Shown: positions 6,312-13,813 of the stretch, in pieces
Position numbering within the stretch: position 1 is the stretch's first letter
Layout of the letters: each line of letters starts with the position of its first letter
NCBI RefSeq assembly: GCF_004792655.1
Contig: NZ_SRZC01000006.1
Span: forward strand, 92,721-156,720
Length of the DNA: 64,000 bases
Direction of reading: 5' to 3'
From: Palleniella muris
GTDB lineage: Bacteria > Bacteroidota > Bacteroidia > Bacteroidales > Bacteroidaceae
Program-made: the position numbers and the translations under genes
Notes under the pieces: generated by a model
Told to the model about the DNA's origin: nothing
Seen by the model: the letters and a program-made list of their open reading frames with translations, nothing else
Database searches by the model: none

Positions 6312-8771
6312 TCAGAACTCAATCTGCACCTTGGCATTAATCTGCCTGCCGGTCAGATAGTTAGGAACGGCATACTGATGGTTGGAGACATCCGTCACCC
6401 AATAGTAGGAATTGACATTGTTAATACCGAAAAGGTTCAGGCAGTCCACACCAAGCCAGATGTTGCGGAAAGCCTTCTTCTTGTCGCGCTTTCCCTTTCC
6501 GTCCTTCCGCTCATTGTCATACAGGCGGTAGCTCATGCCGATGTCCGCACGCTTGTATGCCGGAGCGCGGAAATTATTGTCCTCAACACCACGGTGAGGG
6601 GCGGCAAACGGGAGACCGTCGGCAAAGGCTAACTTCAACGCCATCTTAAGACGCTGCGTGCCGGGGAAATAATCCGTGAAGAAAAGGTTCACGGCATAAC
6701 GCTGGTCGGTAGGCAGCGGAACTGACTTTCCATGCAGCTTCATGCCTGTGTTCATGACCGAGAACGACAACCAGGAGTCTGTTCCGGGCACAAACTCGCC
6801 ATATAGCTTGAGGTCCAAGCCTGCGGTATGTCCCGACGCCTCATTAGTTCCATAGTACACAACCTTCACATTCGACACAGAGTAAGGCACAAGATTGGAC
6901 AGCGCCTTATAGTAAAGCTCGGCAGAAAACCTATACCTCTTCTCCGAAACGCGGAAGCGCCTGTCATAGGCTGCTATCAGGTGAATGGAACGCTGCGACT
7001 TGATGTTCTCGTTAAGCAACGCCGTTGTCACACCGTCCACTGTCGATGTGTCACGCAGTTCCTTATAGAACGGCGCCTGATAGTACAGACCCGCGGCAAA
7101 GCGGTATGTCACATCATGGTTCTTTCCCGGCACAATGGAGAGCGACACACGGGGAGAGACAATGCTCTCCTTGTTGAACGACCAGTTGGCGAAGCGCACA
7201 CCGTAGTTCAAAGTGTACAATGTCATGCGGTTCTCGTCACGCTCATTCTTCTCAGCGTCCCAACCTCCGGAAGTGAAACGGTAACTGTCCTGCATGAAAG
7301 CCTCTATACGCGTCGCGTCAAGGACATTGTTTGCCGAGAGCGTGTATATCATGTGAAGGTCATGACCCGTATGAGGGACAGAGTATCCCGATGAGTCGCG
7401 ATACTCATATTCACGCGATTTCTCCTCTATATGCTCTTTTTTCAGAGTGAGCCCTGCAAGGAATTCATGCTTGCGCGACTTATGTTCAAGCATCAGTTTG
7501 GTACTCAGCACCCTTGCTTTGAGGTAATTCCTTGTATGCTCGAAATACGTTCCGACACCAAGATTCTCCGATGTCTCGGTCTGGTCAAGCCAGTATTGTC
7601 CCTGAATGTCATACGTTTCCTGCTCCTTGGTGGAGAAAGCAGAGCCCATAAGCGACAGCTTCGTCTTCTCCGTAAACTTGCGTGTGATGCCCAAAGTGCC
7701 AAAGAATGTGCGGAACAAGTCCTTCTCCTGACCGTCGAAATATATGCGCAGAGACTTCACATTGTCCTGAGTGCCGAAGGTTGTCTCACGGTTTTCAGGT
7801 GTGAAGTTGTAGTGGTTCTCTGAAATATTGCCCAAGAAACTGATGTCCCAACGCTTGTTCGGCGAGTAGACCATATACGTCTGATAGTCAAGGAAAGAAG
7901 GGTCGTACTCGCCCTTTGTGTCCATCTTGCCCAGCAGACTGCTTGTGCGCTTGTACCGCAAGCCATTGCTCCATGAGAATTTCTTTGTCGAAAAGCCCAC
8001 GAACCCACTCGCACCGAGGAGCGATGCCATTACGTTTGCCTCGAATTTCTCAGGACGACGGTACTTTATGTCCAAGGCAGAGGACATCTTGTCGCCGTAT
8101 TTCGCCTCATAACCGCCGGTGGAGAAGCCCACAGACTCCACCATGTCGGGATTGATGACCGACAGTCCCTCCTGCTGGCCGTTACGCACAAGGAAAGGAC
8201 GGTAGACCTCCACATTATTTATATATACGGAATTCTCGTCAAAAGCGCCGCCACGTACATTGTACTGCGAGGACAATTCCGAATGGGTTGACACTCCTGC
8301 CTGTGTCTGAATCATGTCCTCCACGGCATTCCCCGTAATGGAAGCCGACCTCTGCACTGTCTTCAGGTCCTCTTTGTCAAGCATTTCCGTGGAGCCTGTC
8401 TGACGCCTTTTCTCCGTGACTACCACCTCTCCTATCCGGTTGTCGGCAAACATCTGCACCTGCAGGGTAAGTTTTCCCTTCGGACGGCGCAACACACGCG
8501 TCTTCGTCTTGTAGCCCACCATGGAGAAGCGCACCACCACGCTGTCAGCGGAAACACCACTGAGCGAGTAATTGCCCTTAAGATTCGTGAATGCCACCTT
8601 CATCTGCGGCAGTATGGTCACTGTCGCAAGCTCCAGTGGGTCTTGATTCTCGTCTGTGACCCTGCCCGAGAGTGTGAATGTGTTCCCTCCCTCAGGATGT
8701 GTCTGTGCCTCTGCCATGACAGAATGAAAACAGCAGACAATAGATATAATTATGTATATTATTCGTCTCAT
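6312..8771 (-). CDS. TonB-dependent receptor with N-terminal CarboxypepD-like domain
   Basis: 819-residue outer-membrane transporter driven by TonB; the ligand is unknown. A Sec signal peptide ends near M-A-E-A-Q at about residue 23. It is followed by a carboxypeptidase-regulatory-like beta sandwich (L-S-G-R-V-T-D-E-N-Q-D-P-L-E-L-A, about 33-110), a TonB-box-like G-E-V-V-V-T-E-K (about 114-121), a plug domain (about 130-235, with N-V-R-G-G-A-F-D-E-N-S-V-Y-I-N-N), and then the beta barrel ending in aromatic K-V-Q-I-E-F. The terminal Phe is typical of barrel assembly signals. It lacks the SusC-type plug motif and has no SusD partner, so it more likely handles a metal complex, vitamin or peptide than a glycan. 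It is monocistronic, with a -7 box at 8796-8789 about 18 nt before the start. Confidence 0.9.
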   Translation of the reverse strand: MRRIIYIIISIVCCFHSVMAEAQTHPEGGNTFTLSGRVTDENQDPLELATVTILPQMKVAFTNLKGNYSLSGVSADSVVVRFSMVGYKTKTRVLRRPKGKLTLQVQMFADNRIGEVVVTEKRRQTGSTEMLDKEDLKTVQRSASITGNAVEDMIQTQAGVSTHSELSSQYNVRGGAFDENSVYINNVEVYRPFLVRNGQQEGLSVINPDMVESVGFSTGGYEAKYGDKMSSALDIKYRRPEKFEANVMASLLGASGFVGFSTKKFSWSNGLRYKRTSSLLGKMDTKGEYDPSFLDYQTYMVYSPNKRWDISFLGNISENHYNFTPENRETTFGTQDNVKSLRIYFDGQEKDLFRTFFGTLGITRKFTEKTKLSLMGSAFSTKEQETYDIQGQYWLDQTETSENLGVGTYFEHTRNYLKARVLSTKLMLEHKSRKHEFLAGLTLKKEHIEEKSREYEYRDSSGYSVPHTGHDLHMIYTLSANNVLDATRIEAFMQDSYRFTSGGWDAEKNERDENRMTLYTLNYGVRFANWSFNKESIVSPRVSLSIVPGKNHDVTYRFAAGLYYQAPFYKELRDTSTVDGVTTALLNENIKSQRSIHLIAAYDRRFRVSEKRYRFSAELYYKALSNLVPYSVSNVKVVYYGTNEASGHTAGLDLKLYGEFVPGTDSWLSFSVMNTGMKLHGKSVPLPTDQRYAVNLFFTDYFPGTQRLKMALKLAFADGLPFAAPHRGVEDNNFRAPAYKRADIGMSYRLYDNERKDGKGKRDKKKAFRNIWLGVDCLNLFGINNVNSYYWVTDVSNHQYAVPNYLTGRQINAKVQIEF

Positions 8772-8788
8772 TACAGTAAAATAACGTA

Positions 8789-8796
8789 CAAAAGTA
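8789..8796 (-). promoter_or_regulatory. -7 box for TonB receptor 6312-8771
   Basis: Reverse-strand TACTTTTG, about 17 nt upstream of ATG 8771. No good TTTG is seen at -33, so this promoter may need an activator. Confidence 0.45.
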
Positions 8797-8960
8797 GCAT
8801 TTTATTGCTATCGGATAAGTTTATTATCACACAAGAATTCATTTTTCATCAAAAAGCAGAAATCGAACATATATATTTTGAATTCTACTGCCTTTTTAAG
8901 TTAAGTATTATTAATGTGCGCGTTAACAGCAAATTAAACAGTAAAAAAGCGCAAGAAAAA

Positions 8961-8992
8961 TTTGCATAAATCAAGAAAATGCAATATCTTTG
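8961..8992 (+). promoter_or_regulatory. Promoter of intergenic small RNA
   Basis: TTTG at 8961-8964, exactly 20 bp, TATCTTTG at 8985-8992, a complete consensus promoter on the forward strand. Both flanking genes are on the reverse strand, so it does not serve a protein gene. Confidence 0.85.
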
Positions 8993-8998
8993 CAATCG

Positions 8999-9086
8999 TT
9001 ATCCTGAAAACAATCTTTTTACCTTAAACTAGTACCTATTGAAGGTAAGAGCGATAGCCTGTGAAGGTAGTCGCTTTTTTCTTTTT
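8999..9086 (+). ncRNA. Candidate small RNA, about 85 nt
   Basis: The transcript expected from the promoter at 8961-8992 carries two stem-loops. The first is TACCTT / AAGGTA (9020-9025 / 9042-9047). The second is a GCGA...CCT / AGG...TCGC stem (9051-9074) with one mismatch and two G-T pairs, followed by TTTTTTCTTTTT, a proper terminator. No ORF of useful length lies inside. The plan of consensus promoter, short structured body and terminator resembles the Bacteroidales-1 RNA type, but I cannot confirm membership. Array B begins 12 bases after its end. Confidence 0.7.
9051..9086 (+). terminator. Terminator of small RNA
   Basis: An imperfect 10-bp stem with a GTGA loop (9061-9064), followed by TTTTTTCTTTTT. 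There is no forward-strand protein gene upstream for it to terminate. Confidence 0.75.
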
Positions 9087-9098
9087 AAACCACTCCGG

Positions 9099-9186
9099 CG
9101 AAAGGTAACCTTTCACCATGCAAAGGGTTACCTTTGACAACACAAAGTGTAACCTTTCACAATGCAAAAGGTTACACTTCATAAAA
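9099..9186. repeat. Array B of 22-bp GGTNACC units
   Basis: Four units start at 9099, 9121, 9143 and 9165, each exactly 22 bp. The cores read GGTAACC, GGTTACC, TGTAACC and GGTTACA at unit positions 6-12. Unit ends vary around CACCATG or CACAATG. This is the cleanest copy in the window. It lies between the small RNA terminator and the 3' end of the lipoprotein gene. Confidence 0.9.
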
Positions 9187-9199
9187 ACAAAAAAGCGTA

Positions 9200-10675
9200 T
9201 TATTTTGAAGAGGTTGTACGCCGTAGAAATGAATATTTTACCGATTGGGGAACTTCTATAAAGCCGGCCATACTCTCATCGCCTCCATACGTTTCCAAAA
9301 CATCAGTCATGGTTATCGACTTGTCTGCCGGATTGTATTTCAGTTTTGCAGAATATTTCGCACCTGAGCACATCTCTTCCAAGTTGATTTTGATTGTATT
9401 TCCATCGATTTTGAAGTCTGTGATGTTGTAAGAGCCATTGCGGTTAGCTCCCAAGGTGTTGCTCATTCCCGAATACACAATGCCCCATTGTGGCTCTTCA
9501 CCGCCGTCCGGCATGAACTTTTCATAGAGATTCAATACAATTGTACCACGGTATCTATACTTGTCGCCCTCTCCCATGTCTTCCGTCTTGCTAAAAGTCC
9601 ACATTCCCACGAAAGGCTTTTCTTCAAGGTCCTTCTTTTCCTTCCCTGTTGCCTGAAGCTCTTCTTCTGAATAATAATCAATGGTTCGTGACATAGTGTT
9701 GAAATCTATGGAACTTGTCGGCTTGGGTTCCGAGCCCATTGTTATGGACACCCAATTACCTTGTCCATCATACCGGTATTCAAAAGTGTCAATACCATGG
9801 TGTACAGCCGTGGAAAGCAATGTCTCATCCGTAAGAGGAGCTTTGTCTGTAAAGAGGTAAAACTCCTTCTTTGCCACATCTCCTTGTTCATTGTAAGTGT
9901 ACTCTGTCAGTCCGTAGAGCACAGATGCCCTATACCCTTTCACGCCGCGATACATGGTGCGGATAGCCTTCAACTGTCCGTCGGGTGCGTATTCCATCAC
10001 GCTTTCGGCTTTGTCTGCCGAAAAATTCCCCGGCAGTGATGACCGTTTATGGGTCATCCGCCCGACAAGTATCATGTCGTCTCGTTGGATGAACTTGATA
10101 TTAAGGTATGGTGTCAGGCCATTTGTCACTATGCTGTCGGGAACCAGGACATCCATACTGTCATGATAGCAGTACAGGCGTTCGCCATGCGATGATGAAC
10201 GGCGGGCGAGCTTTCCTTTCTTGTAGCTATAAGAATGGCTGTTTGGACTTTGACCTCGGAAATTGCGCCCAAGAAGCGTCAACTCTCCGGCTTCATTATA
10301 CTCTGCCTTTGCTCCTTCGCCGTATCTTCCTTGAGAGTCCATGCGAAATTGGTAGTCCGTCAGATTCCCTGCCGTATTAAAGGTGTAGGTCCATGAAAAA
10401 GTACTGACTTTCTCTCTGACTGACTTGACTTTTCCGCGCAATCCCATCTTTGCGAGGTCATTGGGATAGGTTACATAGTCAGGCAAATTCGACGGTTTTA
10501 TCTCATAACCAGGGGTACTGCCGAACATTGCTGTCGGCATGCCATAATATAGTCCGATAGGTGGGAACACCTGTTCTACCTTTGTTTCATCAGAAGAAGA
10601 GCCTGTGCGTTGAGGAGCACAGGAAACCACGCTAAGGCTTAATGCCAATGCAATAAATTTGATATAATTCTTCAT
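9200..10675 (-). CDS. Lipoprotein with YD-repeat-like segments
   Basis: 491 residues. A type II signal peptide with lipobox V-V-S-C puts the lipidated Cys at about residue 19. The mature part has short beta-hairpin repeats such as Y-S-Y-K-K-G-K-L, E-Y-A-P-D-G-Q-L-K and Y-T-Y-N-E-Q-G-D-V, which resemble YD repeats of wall-associated or Rhs-type proteins but are few and loose. The last 120 residues look like a separate beta-rich domain (G-M-W-T-F-S-K-T, then T-I-V-L-N-L-Y-E-K-F). No catalytic motif is visible. It is the last gene of a three-gene reverse-strand unit, seven nt behind the TonB-like gene. It is probably anchored on the inner face of the outer membrane. The function is unknown. Confidence 0.75.
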   Translation of the reverse strand: MKNYIKFIALALSLSVVSCAPQRTGSSSDETKVEQVFPPIGLYYGMPTAMFGSTPGYEIKPSNLPDYVTYPNDLAKMGLRGKVKSVREKVSTFSWTYTFNTAGNLTDYQFRMDSQGRYGEGAKAEYNEAGELTLLGRNFRGQSPNSHSYSYKKGKLARRSSSHGERLYCYHDSMDVLVPDSIVTNGLTPYLNIKFIQRDDMILVGRMTHKRSSLPGNFSADKAESVMEYAPDGQLKAIRTMYRGVKGYRASVLYGLTEYTYNEQGDVAKKEFYLFTDKAPLTDETLLSTAVHHGIDTFEYRYDGQGNWVSITMGSEPKPTSSIDFNTMSRTIDYYSEEELQATGKEKKDLEEKPFVGMWTFSKTEDMGEGDKYRYRGTIVLNLYEKFMPDGGEEPQWGIVYSGMSNTLGANRNGSYNITDFKIDGNTIKINLEEMCSGAKYSAKLKYNPADKSITMTDVLETYGGDESMAGFIEVPQSVKYSFLRRTTSSK

Positions 10676-10682
10676 AGTAGCT

Positions 10683-11801
10683 TTACAATTTGAAATTTAC
10701 AGGAACTGAATAATACGACCTTACAGCACGACCGTTTACCTTGCCCGGAGAAGACATCTTTCCTAATGCCTTTACTACTCTAACAGCTTCGCGGTCGAGA
10801 CTGCAATCAACCGGCTTAACCACTTCCACATTAGTGATTGAACAATCTTTCTCAACGATAAATTTCACCACGACGTTCCCTTGAATGTTGCTTTCTGCTG
10901 CAACCAGCGGGTAACGAGTGTTCTTTAATATGCATGCAAGAAGAGCTGCCGGACCGCCGGGATAAGTGGGTTCTTGCTCTACCTGCGTGTATATCTGATT
11001 GTCGTCGACGGAAACAGAAGTACCGGTTTCATCACCTACCAGACGAGTTTCAAACCACATTGCACGTCTGCCTTCACTTGTATTGTATGCAAACATTACA
11101 GCATAAACGTTGTCTTCAATAGACTCTGCATGCTTAAGGATGTATTCGACATCCCTCAAAGTGAATTTTGAAAGGTCTATGTCGTAACCAAGCTTTCCGT
11201 TAAGGATGCCCGAATGATTTGACTCGGGATTGCGTTCAACAGTACAGGTGTACGGGAAAACGACATATCCTTCCTTGAGCATTCCGATATAGAAAGTATC
11301 TGCCCAACCTACATGCTCCTCCGTCCCACGTTCGAGAACTACAGTTATATTTCCCTCTGCATCAGGAACACAAACGACATAGGTGCACTCTTCCAAATCC
11401 TTAATTGTTACAGGCATAGCCTCTACTTCTTTAAGGCCATAAGACTGAGTGTATCCATTGAAAATTCCGGAAACATAAGTACTGAATTCCACTTCTATCA
11501 TCAAACCATGCCCCTCGGATTTTACAGGCAAAACAGTTCCGGGAGTGATAACCATGCTGGTTCCGCCTTCATTAAGAGGTTTGGAAGACTGTCTGTGCCA
11601 TTCGTATTCATCATACTCAGGCCCGGCAATGCAAATCAGAATGTCGGATTGCATATCGGAAGTTTTGAAAAGTTGTCCTTCCATTGTCGGTGTTACAAGT
11701 GCTTTCCACCTCGGCAGTGGAACGTTGAACGGTATACGCACTTGGGCAACGGCCGAAAGGAAACATGTTGTAGCCGTCAGTAGCAATAAGAGATGCTTCA
11801 T
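10683..11801 (-). CDS. Exported protein with TonB C-terminal-type domain
   Basis: 372 residues with a cleavable signal peptide (ending near S-A-V-A-Q) instead of the single anchored helix of classical TonB. Residues about 25-270 form an unassigned region. The C-terminal 90 residues match the TonB C-terminal fold: Y-P-G-G-P-A-A-L-L at the start, N-I-Q-G-N-V-V-V-K-F-I-V in the middle, and S-L-D-R-E-A-V-R-V before the end. In classical TonB this domain pairs with the TonB box of outer-membrane receptors. Here the missing inner-membrane anchor suggests a periplasmic or envelope-associated role instead of direct energy coupling. It sits between the membrane protein gene (6-nt gap) and the lipoprotein gene (7-nt gap), so the three are almost certainly one operon. 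Confidence 0.8.
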   Translation of the reverse strand: MKHLLLLLTATTCFLSAVAQVRIPFNVPLPRWKALVTPTMEGQLFKTSDMQSDILICIAGPEYDEYEWHRQSSKPLNEGGTSMVITPGTVLPVKSEGHGLMIEVEFSTYVSGIFNGYTQSYGLKEVEAMPVTIKDLEECTYVVCVPDAEGNITVVLERGTEEHVGWADTFYIGMLKEGYVVFPYTCTVERNPESNHSGILNGKLGYDIDLSKFTLRDVEYILKHAESIEDNVYAVMFAYNTSEGRRAMWFETRLVGDETGTSVSVDDNQIYTQVEQEPTYPGGPAALLACILKNTRYPLVAAESNIQGNVVVKFIVEKDCSITNVEVVKPVDCSLDREAVRVVKALGKMSSPGKVNGRAVRSYYSVPVNFKL

Positions 11802-11807
11802 GGTCTG

Positions 11808-13214
11808 TTACTTTTTAGTTACTGAGAATGGATAACTGTTTTCACCGTCAGCACTTGTCCATGTGCCATAATAGCCATTGCGAGTGAGAGTGCCTTCAAA
11901 TTTTCCGGTCATGTTCATGCCTACATATTCTTCAAGGACAAGATGCTCATAGTCGTCAGTAAGTTGACCACGCAGTTGGATTGGCTGTTTCTTTTTGGTA
12001 TAGAAATATTCGCCACTGTAATATGCACCTCCGTCTGTGGTAAGAGTCATCTCTATGGCATGTTTGCCATCGATTGTGCCTTTGTAATTATCAGTGTATT
12101 CATTACCTTCCGGCTCATCCTGGGTCTCTGCTTCCTCTATTGCGGTTGACGTTTCTTCCGTTTTGGGATACGTTGAGGCAGGTTCGTCATTATCTTCTGA
12201 GAACATCGTCTCTTCTGAAGGACGCACATCTTCAACATTATTCTTTCCGATTGTGTATGTCGCACCTTTATGTGTAATCGGTGAAATGCAAAACCATGAA
12301 GCAAGTCCAATGAGAACAATTGTGGCAAGGATTGAGCACAGAGTCATAATTGTACTGTTATCCGACCAACATTCGTCTTCATCAGCACCGGCAAGCGAAC
12401 CATTGTTGATCTTGCACCAGCCGCTAATAAGGTAGCAGACCTGACAAATCCAGAAGACAATCGCCGCCAATGCCAAGAGAACAAATATCGCTATAGAGCC
12501 GCCAATCAGTGAAGCAATGGCATCCATTCCGTCACCGGCAAAACTACTTACGATATTGGAGAAATTGCTGATGGAACCCAAACCGATAAACAATGCTGTC
12601 AGGAATACTATGATGGGATAGAAGGCAAGGATGATTCCGAAGGTGTAAGAGACACGAAGATTTCCGGCTCCTCTCTGTGCCAGACTGTTCCAAGTTTCTT
12701 CAATGCCCAGGTGATTGAACGCCCCGCGGAACTTAAACAAGGAGATAAGGTTAAGCACCCAACCCACAAAGCGGAACAATAAGCCAAACATACCGAGGAA
12801 ACTGCCGATAAACGTACATGCCATGCCGGCAAGTCCTATCCAGCAAGCTGAATAGAGGCTTCCTGTCAGCCAGCGTCCTTTTTCTGTCGATTGTGTATCC
12901 CGGAATTTGGAAAGTCCTAAGACATAGGCAACCCAGCCACCGATGGCCAGCACTTCAAATACACGGGTACAGAATGAAATCCTGCCATGTACTGCATAAA
13001 ACTTAAAGAAACCTTCAGCATGAGATTGGTCTCCGAAAGAGGCGGCTACATCAGACAGGTTATCAAGATATCCTTTCGCAGTATCGATAATACTAAAGAA
13101 GAATCCACAAAAGGAAGCGGCGCAGCCGAAAACAGTCAGGGCGAGTACGCCCCAGAAAATCATGGAGGTTGAAGAGCGCCATGCCGCACTGTTAGATGAC
13201 AATTGGTTCATCAT
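11808..13214 (-). CDS. Polytopic membrane protein with C-terminal soluble domain
   Basis: 468 residues, not recognised as a known family. About six or seven hydrophobic helices occupy residues 15-315 (for example M-I-F-W-G-V-L-A-L-T-V-F near the start, and I-A-I-F-V-L-L-A-L-A-A-I-V-F-W). An acidic Glu/Thr/Asp-rich linker (about 335-375) follows, then a roughly 85-residue beta-rich tail with Y-K-G-T-I-D-G-K-H-A-I-E-M-T-L and Y-Y-G-T-W-T-S-A-D-G-E. The tail is probably periplasmic and resembles small beta domains found alone in exported Bacteroidales proteins. It is the first gene of the three-gene envelope operon and precedes the TonB-like gene by 6 nt. ATG 13214 or the Met one codon later could be the start. 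Confidence 0.75.
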   Translation of the reverse strand: MMNQLSSNSAAWRSSTSMIFWGVLALTVFGCAASFCGFFFSIIDTAKGYLDNLSDVAASFGDQSHAEGFFKFYAVHGRISFCTRVFEVLAIGGWVAYVLGLSKFRDTQSTEKGRWLTGSLYSACWIGLAGMACTFIGSFLGMFGLLFRFVGWVLNLISLFKFRGAFNHLGIEETWNSLAQRGAGNLRVSYTFGIILAFYPIIVFLTALFIGLGSISNFSNIVSSFAGDGMDAIASLIGGSIAIFVLLALAAIVFWICQVCYLISGWCKINNGSLAGADEDECWSDNSTIMTLCSILATIVLIGLASWFCISPITHKGATYTIGKNNVEDVRPSEETMFSEDNDEPASTYPKTEETSTAIEEAETQDEPEGNEYTDNYKGTIDGKHAIEMTLTTDGGAYYSGEYFYTKKKQPIQLRGQLTDDYEHLVLEEYVGMNMTGKFEGTLTRNGYYGTWTSADGENSYPFSVTKK

Positions 13215-13254
13215 TTTACATTTTTTGTTTGATTTACGTTGTTAATTGATAGAC

Positions 13255-13440
13255 ACAAAAAAGGCGTGTAACCGTTCATCGGCTTGTCTGACTCAAGGTT
13301 ACCGCCAAGTGACCTGCACATATAACAAGCACAGAACGGCTCACGCCCATGGAGCGTGAACCTTCCATCTGCTTGTTCTCATATGTTGAATGTTTGGCGG
13401 TATTCAGAGTCAGAGAACAAGAGCGAAAGCTCTATTTTTT
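13255..13440 (+). ncRNA. Candidate 6S-like structured RNA
   Basis: A single rod can be folded over 13283-13421. From the base, pairs are 283-287/417-421, 288-294/407-413 (CTGACTC/GAGTCAG), 300-307/395-402 (TACCGCCA/TGGCGGTA), a large central bubble (308-317 opposite 387-394), 318-323/381-386 (ACATAT/ATATGT), 324-331/370-377 (AACAAGCA/TGCTTGTT) and a capped stem 338-346/354-362 (positions given as 13xxx). A tight terminator, AGAGC-GAAA-GCTCT plus ATTTTTT, follows at 13420-13440. No forward gene lies upstream. A long rod with a central bubble and a total near 185 nt is the plan of 6S RNA. No good promoter is seen at the 5' end, so that end is approximate and the strand rests on the terminator. 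Confidence 0.55.
13420..13440 (+). terminator. Terminator of structured RNA
   Basis: AGAGC / GCTCT with a GAAA tetraloop (13420-13433), followed by ATTTTTT. It is the main evidence for a forward transcript across 13255-13440. Confidence 0.8.
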
Positions 13441-13781
13441 ATGTAAAATGTATGAACTGGAAACGCTTTTCTGTTTTTCTACGGAACGCCACACTCATGG
13501 TGCAGCCTTTTCCTTTGTTGCGTTCATCGTTCTTTTATGTCTGTTTCTTCAGTAATAATTAAAGGGTGAATAATTTTGCTTATCAAGTGCAAATATACAA
13601 AATTTTAATGTAAATCAATCATTTTTATGTGTTTTTCTGCAAAGGAAAGATGATTTTTTGTGTTTCATGCTATCAACGATTGACTTTGGAAGCAAATTCA
13701 TTTTATACAACATAGCACACATACAATAATAATGTAAGTTAAATGTAAACAGATAGTTTCCCTCGTCTCAATGATTTTTTG
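13441..13781. other. Intergenic, no gene seen
   Basis: AT-rich DNA between the structured RNA and dcp. A TAATTTTG at 13571-13578 resembles a -7 box but lacks a TTTG at -33 and has no gene behind it. Nothing else is recognised. Confidence 0.6.
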
Positions 13782-13789
13782 TATTTTTG
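13782..13789 (+). promoter_or_regulatory. -7 box for dcp operon
   Basis: TATTTTTG, 25 nt before ATG 13814. A TTTC lies about 21 bp upstream as a weak -33. An in-frame TTG start at 13787 lies inside this box and is therefore unlikely to be used. Confidence 0.6.
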
Positions 13790-13813
13790 CATATTAAAGT
13801 GCAACAAGGACTT

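Noticed and set aside
9099..9186. CRISPR-like array (regular 22-bp units)
   Set aside because: No separate repeat and spacer parts, units drift strongly, no cas genes, and only three to five units occur per site.
13561..13580. TAATTTTG box as promoter of a gene before dcp
   Set aside because: No -33 element and no gene downstream before the real dcp promoter at 13782.
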